Source: Mycolicibacterium porcinum (GTDB lineage Bacteria > Actinomycetota > Actinomycetes > Mycobacteriales > Mycobacteriaceae). From it: 58,450 nt of DNA. Each line of letters opens with the position of its first letter. Position 1 is the first letter of the stretch. Shown piece after piece: positions 8,644 through 19,614 of the stretch. Below the pieces are notes generated by a model. That model did no database searches, was not told the DNA's origin, and was given only the letters and a program-made list of their open reading frames with translations. Location: NCBI GenBank assembly GCA_001942045.1, contig MSTD01000039.1, forward strand, positions 1 to 58,450, given 5' to 3'. The position numbers and the translations under genes are program-made.

Positions 8644-9984
8644 ATGACGATGACAGACCCCCAACGAGTCGTGGGCACCATCCCGGCGCCGCAGCCGACC
8701 GACAAACAACCCAGCTCGGGCATGCAGAAGCGGGTCCTGGCGGGCGGCGGAATCGGACAGTTCATCGAGTTCTACGACTTCACGCTCTACGGGCTGTCCG
8801 CGGTCACCCTCGCGAAGTTGTTCTTCCCCGGCGGCAGCACACTGGCCGGTCTGCTCGCCACGTTCGCCACGTTCGGGGTGGCCTTCTTCGTCCGGCCCCT
8901 GGGCGGATTGTTCTTCGGGGCGCTCGGTGACCGGATCGGTCGTCGCAAGGTTCTCTTCATCACGCTACTGGCGATCGGCCTCGCCACCGCCATGATCGGA
9001 CTCCTGCCGACCTACGCGAGCATCGGCATCGCCGCGCCGATTCTCCTGGTGGTGTGTCGCCTGATCCAGGGATTCTCAGCCGGTGGCGAGTCGGTGGGCG
9101 CTCCCGCGTTCGTGTTCGAGCACGCACCCTTGGAGCGGCGCGGCTTCTGGCTCAACATCACCATCGCAGCAACCGCACTGCCCTCGGTGGTCGGCGGAAC
9201 CCTGATCCTCGTGCTGTCCTCGACCATGCCATCGGAGGCCTTCCTGTCCTACGGCTGGCGGATCCCGTTCCTGCTCGCGTTGCCACTGGCCATCTTCGGG
9301 GTGTGGATCCGTACCAAGACCGAGGAATCCGAGGCCTTCAAGCAGGTGCTGGCCAAGCATGAGCACGACGAATACAGCCCGATCCGGGAGGCATTCCGGG
9401 AAAACAAGGTTCGTATGGCACAGGTCATCTTCGTGATGGGGCTGACCGCCATGGGCTTCTACTTTCTGTCGGGTTACTTCGTCTCCTACGTCCAGACCTC
9501 CGGGAATCTGAGCCGCGAGCAGTCCCTGCTCGTGAACGCGGTCGCCATGGCGTTTTACGCCCTGTTGCTCCCGATCGGCGGGATCATCGGTGACCGGGTG
9601 GGCCGCAAGCCGATGCTGATCGCCGGATCTGCTGCACTGGCTGTGCTTTCCGTCCCCTGCTTCATGCTGGTGACCAGTGGTTCGCTGCCGTTGGCGATGG
9701 TCGGGCAGCTGCTGTTCGTGGTCCCGCTGTGTATCTACGGCGGCGGGTGCTACACGTTCTTCGTCGAGGTGTTCACCACCGCAACACGTTTCACCTCCGC
9801 AGCGATCAGCTACAACGTTGCCTACGCGCTGTTCGGCGGCACCGCACCCTTCATCGGCACGATGCTGGTGTCCACGACCGAGATGAGCTCCGCGCCGGGC
9901 TATTACATGGCGGCAGCCGCGGTGATCGTGCTGCTCCTGCTGGTGTTCACCCGCGTGCCGGAGACCCGACGCCGCATCGGCTGA
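8644..9984 (+). CDS. MHS-family (MFS) metabolite:proton symporter
   Basis: This approximately 446-residue, 12-helix major-facilitator protein belongs to the metabolite:H+ symporter (MHS) group that imports organic acids, betaines or aromatic acids. The family motif after helix 2 (GDRIGRRKVL) and its second-half counterpart (GDRVGRKPML) are both present. The N-terminal IGQFIEFYDFTLYG segment is characteristic of MHS carriers. The frame is open to 8584; the ATG at 8644 is preferred because the added residues are not membrane-like, but the start is uncertain. It heads a row with an M20 carbamoylase and an amidase, so it probably imports their substrate. Confidence 0.82.
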   Translation: MTMTDPQRVVGTIPAPQPTDKQPSSGMQKRVLAGGGIGQFIEFYDFTLYGLSAVTLAKLFFPGGSTLAGLLATFATFGVAFFVRPLGGLFFGALGDRIGRRKVLFITLLAIGLATAMIGLLPTYASIGIAAPILLVVCRLIQGFSAGGESVGAPAFVFEHAPLERRGFWLNITIAATALPSVVGGTLILVLSSTMPSEAFLSYGWRIPFLLALPLAIFGVWIRTKTEESEAFKQVLAKHEHDEYSPIREAFRENKVRMAQVIFVMGLTAMGFYFLSGYFVSYVQTSGNLSREQSLLVNAVAMAFYALLLPIGGIIGDRVGRKPMLIAGSAALAVLSVPCFMLVTSGSLPLAMVGQLLFVVPLCIYGGGCYTFFVEVFTTATRFTSAAISYNVAYALFGGTAPFIGTMLVSTTEMSSAPGYYMAAAAVIVLLLLVFTRVPETRRRIG

Positions 9985-10029
9985 CCGCAGACCTGTTCGA
10001 AATTTTCGTTGATACCAAGGAGATTCACC

Positions 10030-11277
10030 ATGGGAGCCACCGAGTTCCTCACCGACTTCCATCACGTCGCCACCTTCGGCGCCACCGACAACAACGGCGT
10101 CGACCGGCAGGCCGCGACCCCCGAGGACAAGCTGAGCCGCGACTGGTTCGCCGCGTTCGCGGCCGACCGCGGTTGGGAGCTTCGCGTGGACGGCATCGGC
10201 AACATGTTCGCGCTCGTCGAATTCGTGCCGGGGGCGCCCTACATCCTCGTCGGATCACACCTGGACTCGCAGCCTCTCGGCGGCCGGTTCGACGGGGCCT
10301 ACGGCGTGATCGCGGCGCTGCACGCGGCCGAGCGCGTCGCCCAGAGGGTGGCCGAGCACGGCGTCGGTGTCCAGTACAACCTCGGTGTCGTCAACTGGTT
10401 CAACGAGGAGGGCGGCCGGTTCGCCCCGTCGATCATGGGTTCCTCGGTGTTCGCCGGTCTCATGTCCGAGGACGAGATGCTCGACGTGCGTGACCTTTCC
10501 GGCGTCTCGGTGGCCGAGGCCCTGGCGGCCATCGGATACCGCGGCAAAGACCCGCGCCCCGAGGTCGCGGGATACGCCGAGATCCACATCGAGCAGGGCC
10601 GCATCCTGGAACGTGAGGGCGTCACGCTGGGGGCGGTGGACTACTCGTGGTACACCCAGAAGTTGGACATCGAGGTACTCGGCGAACAGTCGCACACCGG
10701 CGCCACGGCCATGGCCGACCGCCACGACGCTCTGGTGGCTGCGAGCAAGGTCGTCCTGCTCGTGCATGACGTCACGCAGCAGTTCGAGGACGAGGCCATC
10801 GTCTCGTCGGTCGGGCGGTTCACCGTCGAACCCAACTCGCCGATCGTGGTGGCGCGGCGCGTACACCTGGTCGCCGACCTGCGCTCGGCCTCGCCCGAGA
10901 TCGTGGCCGCGGCTCGCGCCAGCCTGCTCGCCGACATCGCCGAGATCGCTCGCGATCACGACATCCGAATCAACGTCCGGGACTTCGACATCCGTGACAT
11001 CCAGCGCTACCCGCAATCCGGCATCGAGCTCGCCGAGAAGGTGGCCGCCGATCTCGGGCTGAGCGTGCGGCCGATCCGCACCATGGCCGGCCATGATTCG
11101 GTGGCGATGAACCGCATCGTGCCGACGGTGATGATGTTCATCCCCTCGGTGGACGGTGTGAGCCACTGCGAGCGGGAGTTCAGCACCGACGACGACATGG
11201 CCGCCGGCGTGGACGCCTTGACGGGCGTGGCGTGGGAGATGGTGCGCGGGGCCCTTCCGCCCGAAGCGGACGCCTGA
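10030..11277 (+). CDS. M20 amidohydrolase (N-carbamoyl-amino-acid hydrolase / allantoate amidohydrolase family)
   Basis: This 415-residue zinc-dependent M20 hydrolase cleaves the ureido/amide bond of N-carbamoyl amino acids or allantoate-like compounds. Metal-ligand motifs are in order: GSHLDS (His), GRFDGAYG (Asp), NWFNEEGGRF (Glu pair), EIHIEQGRILE (His) and a C-terminal GVSHCEREF (His). The lid domain motif (SHTGATAM) is also present. The ATG at 10030 has an excellent AAGGAG ribosome site 7 bases before it. The stop overlaps the amidase start (TGATG), showing coupling. With the amidase and MHS importer it suggests use of an N-carbamoyl or ureido compound as nitrogen source. Confidence 0.85.
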   Translation: MGATEFLTDFHHVATFGATDNNGVDRQAATPEDKLSRDWFAAFAADRGWELRVDGIGNMFALVEFVPGAPYILVGSHLDSQPLGGRFDGAYGVIAALHAAERVAQRVAEHGVGVQYNLGVVNWFNEEGGRFAPSIMGSSVFAGLMSEDEMLDVRDLSGVSVAEALAAIGYRGKDPRPEVAGYAEIHIEQGRILEREGVTLGAVDYSWYTQKLDIEVLGEQSHTGATAMADRHDALVAASKVVLLVHDVTQQFEDEAIVSSVGRFTVEPNSPIVVARRVHLVADLRSASPEIVAAARASLLADIAEIARDHDIRINVRDFDIRDIQRYPQSGIELAEKVAADLGLSVRPIRTMAGHDSVAMNRIVPTVMMFIPSVDGVSHCEREFSTDDDMAAGVDALTGVAWEMVRGALPPEADA

Positions 11278-12737
11278 TGGACACCGTCATCGTGACGCCG
11301 CTGGCATACCTGAATGCCACTGATGCGGTGAAAGCCTTTCGGCGGCTCGAACTCTCGCCGCTCGACGTGCTCGAGGCGCAGATCGAGCAGATCGAGACCC
11401 ACAACGGCGACACGGCCACCGGCATCAACGCCTTCACCGAGACCCTGTTCGACGACGCCAGGGCACAGGCCCGCCGGGCCGCCGATATGTACGCCCGATG
11501 TGCGGCCACCGGTCAGGAGCCGCCGCCGCTGCTGGGCGTCACGGTGGCGACCAAGGAGAAACACGGAATCGCCGGGTTGCGGCTCGAACAGGGCCTGGCC
11601 GCGCACGGCGGACGCATCGCCCAGCACGACCACCCGGTCGTCGAACGGATCAAGGCGGCCGGCGGCATCATTCACGCGCGCACCACGAGTCCGGAGTTCA
11701 GCTGCGCCACCGTCACCCACTCGCCGATGTGGGGCGTCACCCGCAACCCGTGGAACCGTGAGACCTCGCCCGGCGGCTCGTCGGGCGGCGCAGGGGCGGC
11801 GCTGGCCGCCGGATTCACCACGCTGGCAACGGCATCCGACATCGCCGGGTCCACGCGCATTCCCGCGGGATTCACCGGCACCGTCGGTTACAAGGCCCCG
11901 TACGGCCGAATCCCCGGGCTGCCGCCGCTGGCGGCGGACTGGTATCGCGGGGACGGGCCGATGGGCCGGACCTTCGCCGACGTGGCGCTGCTGAGTTCGG
12001 TGATGTCGGGGCAGCACTCCGTCGACCACGCATCGTGGGGTGCGCACGGCGAGCCGGTGGCCGTGGGTGGCGGCGTGCGTGGACTGCGAATCGGCCTGAG
12101 TATCCGGCTCGGAGATTTTCCGGTCGCCGACGTGGTCGCGGCGAACACGCACGCCGTGGCGGCCGCCCTGCAGCAGGTCGGGGCCGAGATCGTCGACGTC
12201 GAGCTGCCCTGGACCACGGCGATGATCCGCGAGACGATCTTCGCGCACTTCGGCCACATCCTCGGACCGGCCATGGCGCGTGAGACGGTCGGAACCGAAG
12301 CCGAGCTGGCCGGCTATACCCGGCAATTCATCCGCGACGCTGCCATTGCGGCACAGCGCTATTCGTTGGTGGACTCGCTGGCCATGGACGCCCGGATCCG
12401 CGCCGATCTGGCGACCGCCATGCAGGGGATCGACGTGCTGCTGTGCCCGACCTCGGCCGTGACGTCGCTACGGGCCGACGGCGAATACCTCGACGGTCTC
12501 GACACGCCGTTCGGGCACCGCGAGCACTATTGGGAAGGGCACCTCACCAGTCCGTTCAATGTGGCCAATCATTGCGCGGTGCTGTCGGTGCCGAGTGGTC
12601 TGTCCGACGAGAACGTGCCGACGGGCGTGCAGGTGGTGAGCCACCCCCACGACGAAGCGATGGCCTTCCGCGTCGCACACGCCGTCGAGAGCCTGGTCGG
12701 GTTCGATGGCAGACCCGCGTTGAGCGCGGGCGCCTGA
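11277..12737 (+). CDS. Amidase (amidase-signature family)
   Basis: This 486-residue amidase-signature enzyme hydrolyses carboxamides or ureas. The Ser-cisSer-Lys triad can be placed: Lys93 (VATKEKHG), cis-Ser169 (PGGSSGGAG) and nucleophile Ser192 (SDIAGSTRIPA). The ATG at 11277 overlaps the stop of the preceding carbamoylase. The frame is open 15 codons earlier, inside that gene, which is unlikely to be used. Length is normal. It ends 4 bases before the convergent DUF5996 gene. The shared operon suggests that it acts on the same nitrogen compound before or after the M20 enzyme. The exact substrate cannot be read from the sequence. Confidence 0.86.
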   Translation: MDTVIVTPLAYLNATDAVKAFRRLELSPLDVLEAQIEQIETHNGDTATGINAFTETLFDDARAQARRAADMYARCAATGQEPPPLLGVTVATKEKHGIAGLRLEQGLAAHGGRIAQHDHPVVERIKAAGGIIHARTTSPEFSCATVTHSPMWGVTRNPWNRETSPGGSSGGAGAALAAGFTTLATASDIAGSTRIPAGFTGTVGYKAPYGRIPGLPPLAADWYRGDGPMGRTFADVALLSSVMSGQHSVDHASWGAHGEPVAVGGGVRGLRIGLSIRLGDFPVADVVAANTHAVAAALQQVGAEIVDVELPWTTAMIRETIFAHFGHILGPAMARETVGTEAELAGYTRQFIRDAAIAAQRYSLVDSLAMDARIRADLATAMQGIDVLLCPTSAVTSLRADGEYLDGLDTPFGHREHYWEGHLTSPFNVANHCAVLSVPSGLSDENVPTGVQVVSHPHDEAMAFRVAHAVESLVGFDGRPALSAGA

Positions 12738-12741
12738 CCCG

Positions 12742-13677
12742 TCAGCGGGGGTTCAGCCAGCGCTGCGGATCGCATTCCAGGCTCGCGCGGTCCCAACCGG
12801 CCAGGTCGGCCGCGGCCGCATACGTGGACTGCAGGAACTCCATCAGCGCCCGGTCGGGATCGGCCGACATCCGCACCGCCTCGTACGGCAGCAGGAACTG
12901 CCGGAAGTCCTTGCTGTAGTACGCGGCGTCAGGGGCGACGGGGTAGTCGGCGAATCCGTCCGGTTCGGGATAGGCGTACGCGTAGAACGCCCCCTCCTCG
13001 CCGCCACCCGGCCAGAAACCGCAACTGCTCAACTCGTGCGAATACCCTTCCACCATCACGCCATTGGGGCAATTGGGTGCACCGCCCGGGTGCTCGGGTG
13101 CGGGCCGTCCGGAGAATCTGGTGCAGGCCATGTCGAACGAGCCCCAGAAGAAATGCACCGGACTGGCCTTGCCGATGAAATACGCCCGGAAGTCGCTGAT
13201 CACCCGGTGCGCCTGTATCAACTGGCGCCAGAACAGATTGGCGGCATGCGGATCGTAAGATGCATGTTGGTGGTCCTCGGCGAACGGAATCGCCGGGTCA
13301 ACTTCGTTGGGTCGGGCGTGGATTCGCACTTCGATGCCCAATTGCTCCAATGCGGCAAGGGTTTCGGCGTAGAACTGCGCGACCGACTTGGCCGCGAGAG
13401 TTACAGAGCCCCGTGCGCCGTCACTGGTCCGGATGGCAAGCACGTGGTCGATGAAATCGAACTCCATGTCGAACAACCGGTCTCGGTAGGGAATCGATGA
13501 CGTCGTCAGCCCGCGCGGGCTGACGTACAGCGTCACCTCCCACCAGTGGTTGAGCAATGGGGAGTACGTCAGGCGAATCTTGCCGACGATCTGCGTCCAC
13601 ATGTGCAGGGTGTCACGGGTGGGTTCCCAGTCCGATACGCGCAGGGCGGGCCAGGGGTTGTCGGTGGGAGTGCTCAT
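12742..13677 (-). CDS. DUF5996 family protein
   Basis: This 311-residue protein matches the DUF5996 pattern: TLHMWTQIVGKIRL near the N-terminus, NHWWEVTLYVSPRGLTTS, FDMEFDFIDHVL, SVAQFYAETLAAL, then SPVHFFWGSFDMACTRFSGR and a Trp/Gly-rich SHELSSCGFWPGGG end. It is soluble and has no signal peptide. The function is unknown in the family. The ATG at 13677 is chosen because the conserved part begins soon after; the frame is open 26 codons more upstream. It converges on the amidase and lies downstream of the P450-DUF3303 pair on the same strand, separated by about 105 bases. Confidence 0.75.
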   Translation of the reverse strand: MSTPTDNPWPALRVSDWEPTRDTLHMWTQIVGKIRLTYSPLLNHWWEVTLYVSPRGLTTSSIPYRDRLFDMEFDFIDHVLAIRTSDGARGSVTLAAKSVAQFYAETLAALEQLGIEVRIHARPNEVDPAIPFAEDHQHASYDPHAANLFWRQLIQAHRVISDFRAYFIGKASPVHFFWGSFDMACTRFSGRPAPEHPGGAPNCPNGVMVEGYSHELSSCGFWPGGGEEGAFYAYAYPEPDGFADYPVAPDAAYYSKDFRQFLLPYEAVRMSADPDRALMEFLQSTYAAAADLAGWDRASLECDPQRWLNPR

Positions 13678-13782
13678 GGACAGGTGCCTGCCTTCCCGCC
13701 GCACCACCGCTCGGGATGCGGCACCGCGAGCATAGCGTCGCGCCGGTCGGTTCACCGGCGGAAAGGCAGTACTGGTGGGCCG

Positions 13783-14052
13783 TCAGAACAGCTTCGCGAG
13801 CACCTCGCCGGCCTCGGCGTCCTCCACGCAGGGAGTGATGTCCATCGTGAGGAACTCACCCCACTCGGCGGCCACCTGGAACATGGCTGTCGCATCATCG
13901 GACTCGGCCACTGCGAAGCCCTCCCCGTTCATGCCCCACCAGCGGCCCAGCATGGTGACACCCGCCGGCGGCTGTCCGCCGGTCTCCTTGAACTTCTCGA
14001 TTCCGTCCCGGTACTTGCCCGGGATCTGGCTCCAGTGCACGAGAAACTTCAT
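13783..14052 (-). CDS. DUF3303-like small protein co-operonic with the P450
   Basis: This 89-residue soluble protein beginning MKFLVHWSQIPGKY resembles the DUF3303 / ferredoxin-like alpha-beta barrel small proteins. It carries a clear AGAAGGAGA ribosome site before the ATG at 14052. The start overlaps the P450 stop by 4 nt, so it is coupled to P450 translation. The fold group includes dimeric monooxygenases and binding proteins; a role next to the P450 product is possible but unproven. Confidence 0.65.
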   Translation of the reverse strand: MKFLVHWSQIPGKYRDGIEKFKETGGQPPAGVTMLGRWWGMNGEGFAVAESDDATAMFQVAAEWGEFLTMDITPCVEDAEAGEVLAKLF

Positions 14053-15428
14053 GGTGTTCTCCTTCTGGTGATGCGGGCCGGGACCGGCTCCGCGGCGATG
14101 ACGGTGAAGGGGGTCTCCACCGGGAAGTCGTCGCGCAAGGACGTCGCCGAGACCTCGCGCACGATCGTCGCCAGGGCTAAGGTGGCCTCCAGCATGGCGA
14201 AGTGATCGCCCACGCAGGACCGCGGACCGCCGCCGAAAGGCAGGTACTGCCAACGATTTCGGCCCGCCGAGCGTTCGGGGCTGAACCGGTCCGGGTCGAA
14301 GGTCAGCGGATCGTCCCACAGGGCCGGATCACGGTGCATGACATAGAAATTGACCATTGCCATCGTGCCGGGCTCGGCACGGTAGCCGTCGACGGTGATC
14401 TCCTCGTTGAGCATCCGCGGTGTGCCTGCCCCCGGCGGGCACAGCCGCAACGCTTCGTGCAGCACCCGCACGGTGTGCTCCAAGTGCGGCACATCCTCGG
14501 GCGTCAGCATGCGGTCGCCCAGCGCCGTGACTTCGTCGTACAGGCGGGACTGCAGCTCGGGATCGCGGCCCAGCGCCCACAGTGAATAACACAGCGTGGT
14601 CGAGGTGGTGTCATGCCCGGCGAGCATGAAAAGCACCAATTCATCGGAGATCTCGTCGTCGGTCAACTGCCGGCCGGTGTCTGGGTCACGAGCCTCGATC
14701 AGCGCGCGCACCAGCGGCGCATCCCGGTCGGGATCGGCGCGCACCGCGGCGAGGATCTCGGCGGCGAGCCGATGCAGGCGGGCGTTGGCCGCCCTGGCGC
14801 GGCGTTGGCCACAGGTGGGCACCCACTGCGGGAAGTTGACCGGCCGCACCGACCGATCGGAGATCCAGGACAGCGCGGTACGCAGTGCGGGGCCGACGTC
14901 GTCGGCGTTCTCGTCGAGATCCACGCCGAACACCGAGCGGCCCAGCGCCCGCAGCGTGAGGGCCCGGCATGCGACATCCAGATCGACTGTTGCGCCGTCA
15001 TTCCAGCTGTCGGCGATCGTATGCGCAGCGGCGGCCATGTGCCCCGCGTACCGCGGCACGCTCTGCTTGGTGAACATCGGCTGCAGCGTGCGCCGCCGCG
15101 GCAGCCAGCGTTCGTGCGGCAGGTTCAGCAGGTTGCCGCCCATCAGCCGGCGCAGGTCGACCATGTTGCGGGCACCGCCGCGATCGGCGACCGAATCGCG
15201 GCGGCCCAGCACGTCGCGTGCTCCCTGCGGGGACGTGACCAGCAGGACCGGCGGGATCAGCCATCGCGGGCCGAGCACCATCCGGCTGACCGGCCCGCCG
15301 GCGTCGCGGAGCCGCTGGTGTCCTTCGATGAAGGACCGCATCGCCTTGATCGTCTGTCGGTAGGGCAGGGGATTGCGCGGTGCGAGCGGCAGGGTGGCTG
15401 TGGCGGCCCGCGTATCGATCTCGACCAT
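14049..15428 (-). CDS. Cytochrome P450
   Basis: This 459-residue P450 has the oxygen-binding I-helix AGHDTTS at 270-276, the ExxR pair at Glu325/Arg328 (EALR), and the haem-cysteine loop FGGGPRSCVGDHF with Cys405. There is no membrane anchor, so it is a soluble bacterial type needing a separate ferredoxin; none is encoded nearby. The CYP number was not assigned. It overlaps the DUF3303-like gene by 4 nt. A 20-bp near-perfect palindrome lies 35-54 bases before its start and may be the operator. The substrate is unknown. Confidence 0.88.
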   Translation of the reverse strand: MVEIDTRAATATLPLAPRNPLPYRQTIKAMRSFIEGHQRLRDAGGPVSRMVLGPRWLIPPVLLVTSPQGARDVLGRRDSVADRGGARNMVDLRRLMGGNLLNLPHERWLPRRRTLQPMFTKQSVPRYAGHMAAAAHTIADSWNDGATVDLDVACRALTLRALGRSVFGVDLDENADDVGPALRTALSWISDRSVRPVNFPQWVPTCGQRRARAANARLHRLAAEILAAVRADPDRDAPLVRALIEARDPDTGRQLTDDEISDELVLFMLAGHDTTSTTLCYSLWALGRDPELQSRLYDEVTALGDRMLTPEDVPHLEHTVRVLHEALRLCPPGAGTPRMLNEEITVDGYRAEPGTMAMVNFYVMHRDPALWDDPLTFDPDRFSPERSAGRNRWQYLPFGGGPRSCVGDHFAMLEATLALATIVREVSATSLRDDFPVETPFTVIAAEPVPARITRRRTP

Positions 15429-15462
15429 GTGTCGAGTGTCTGACCGGGCGCTCTGGGCGGCC

Positions 15463-15482
15463 TAGAGTAGCGCGTTACTCTA
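15463..15482. promoter_or_regulatory. 20-bp palindrome upstream of the P450 gene
   Basis: TAGAGTAGCGCGTTACTCTA has 7-bp perfect arms (TAGAGTA/TACTCTA) around a central CGCG palindrome, with a single mismatched pair. It is 35 bases upstream of the P450 ATG and overlaps the stop codon of the septum-formation-like gene. The size and symmetry suit a TetR-family operator, though it could also act as a weak terminator for the gene ending inside it. Confidence 0.4.
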
Positions 15483-16017
15483 TTTTGCCGGTGCGGGGAT
15501 TCTTACTGGTAGCGATGCATGTCACCGAGCGGTCTCCGCGTTGCCAGGAGTCCGCGGTCGGGTACAGGACGAACAGCTGGATGCCGGATTCCGAGTTGGC
15601 GTTCGGCGCGTACCGGGTGAGGGCCGGCGCGCACTTGTCGGCGTACTTGACCACCGCGGCGTCGCCTGGGAAGTCCCCGTCGGGCAGCGGCAGCACCGCG
15701 AACACCTCACCCTTGTGCGGCTGATCGCAACTCACCGTCTTGACGTACAGCACGCGGCTGCTGTCGGGGATCTCGGTCAGGCAATCGCCCGAGCGGATCT
15801 GGCTGGCCTCGGTGGCGCCGCGGTCCCGGGCGAGGTAGAACACCGCGCCGGCGGCGACCACGATCGCCACCAACACCACGACACCCAGCAGCACCCACTT
15901 GCGCGCCGGGGATTTCTTCGGCAGAGCCGAGAACTGGTCAGAACCGGTGGAATACGGCTGCGGAGGCGGGGGCGGGTAGTTGTGGCCGTGCGGGCCAGGA
16001 CCGGGCGGGTAGGTCAT
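15475..16017 (-). CDS. Septum-formation-family membrane protein (Rv0420c-like)
   Basis: This 180-residue single-pass membrane protein has a Pro-rich cytosolic head (about residues 1-35), one transmembrane helix at about 41-64, and an outside domain with paired cysteines (GDCLTEIP, VSCDQPHKGEVF, CAPALT, VTCIA). These resemble the actinobacterial septum-formation domain. Position after thiD and the hydrolase matches the Rv0420c transmembrane protein of M. tuberculosis. The start overlaps the hydrolase stop by 4 nt. The biochemical role is unknown; the name comes from the family only. Confidence 0.7.
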   Translation of the reverse strand: MTYPPGPGPHGHNYPPPPPQPYSTGSDQFSALPKKSPARKWVLLGVVVLVAIVVAAGAVFYLARDRGATEASQIRSGDCLTEIPDSSRVLYVKTVSCDQPHKGEVFAVLPLPDGDFPGDAAVVKYADKCAPALTRYAPNANSESGIQLFVLYPTADSWQRGDRSVTCIATSKNPRTGKIE

Positions 16018-16636
16018 GGTTCGACGATATCGACTGCCCGCAACGCCGCATCGACCGCAAGGGCAGGGACGTCCAGACGCTTGGATCCCAGGTCGTGGCG
16101 GGCACCTTCGACGACGACGAGCTCGGTCGGTCCACTCACCAGCGCCGCAGCCGCGGTGAGCTCCTCGATCGTGCCGAACGGATCGGACGTGCCGTGGGTG
16201 AACATCGTGGGCACCGTGATGCGGGGCAGGTGCTCGGTGCGGGCGCGTTCGGGCTTGCCCGGCGGATGCAGCGGGTAGGAGAACAGCGTCAACACGTCCG
16301 GGCCCGCGCCGTCCGCCGTCACCATCGACGTCATCCGGCCGCCGTAGGAATGCCCGCCCGCGATCACCGGACCATCGGCCAAGGTGCGGGCCAGCGCGAT
16401 CGCCTCGACGATCCCGTCCTGGTCACCGGCCGCCGATCCCGACGGCGGTCCCTTCGGCCTGCGGCGGCGGTACGGCAGGTTGTAGCGGATGGCCAGCCAG
16501 CCGCGGGCAGCCCACTCGTCGCACAGCTTGACCAGCATGGCCGAGTCGCGGTTGCCGCCCGCCCCGTGAGTGAGGACGACGACGCCCTGCGCCGGACTGT
16601 CGGGTTCATGCGCGACGCCCGCGATCGCCTCGAGGT

Positions 16637-16640
<4 letters not shown>
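16014..16640 (-). CDS. Alpha/beta hydrolase of the KANL3/Tex30 type (Rv0421c-like)
   Basis: This 208-residue alpha/beta-hydrolase fold protein has the oxyanion segment THGAGGNRDS, a nucleophile elbow GHSYGGR (Ser in GxSxG), a catalytic-acid region near HGTSDPFG and a C-terminal His (GARHDL). The ATG at 16640 is chosen because it overlaps the thiD stop by 4 nt; the open frame runs further up inside thiD. It sits in the thiC-thiD operon in the same order as M. tuberculosis. The substrate is unknown and no direct thiamine role is evident. Confidence 0.75.
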
Positions 16641-19165
<2,525 letters not shown>

Positions 19166-19614
19166 CGTGTGTGGTTTGCAGGCCCCAACCTAGCGCAGAT
19201 GTACTCCGCTGGGTAGTAACGGTCATGTTTTCGTGTGGCCGGGCCGTACTTGGGACCCTTGAGAGCACTTACGCCGCGGATTACTGCCACCAGGTGACTG
19301 CAACCCGACACTTAGAGCATGTCTAATCGATGTGAATAGTGTTGCGGCCCAATGGGTGGCCTGGCTTGTCGCCCGACGGGCCCTATTCGCGCGACTCGAC
19401 ACGGGCGCGGCTGTACACCGGCAAACACCGGCCTACGACGTCGCCGTTTTCGACTCCAGGGTGGCGGATCGCGTGGTTTGGCGACCCTCGGGTCGAAATC
19501 GGCGCGGCCGAGGAGGGCCTCAGATTGCTCACACATGATTTGTATAGCTAATATATGTGTTTTGAACATGTTGGGCCCAGCCGGTCCTTTGATTGCGACT
19601 AGAGCGAAGACGGT
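19166..19614. other. Divergent intergenic region between thiC leader and exporter gene
   Basis: About 450 bases without a convincing gene. The thiC promoter is expected near 19187-19230. The stretch 19312-19530 is GC-rich and featureless to me. Bases 19531-19575 are strikingly AT-rich for this genome and contain ACACAT...ATGTGT ends (19531-19560) and an AACATGTT palindrome (19565-19572), likely the promoter/operator of the exporter gene that starts at 19615. Confidence 0.5.
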
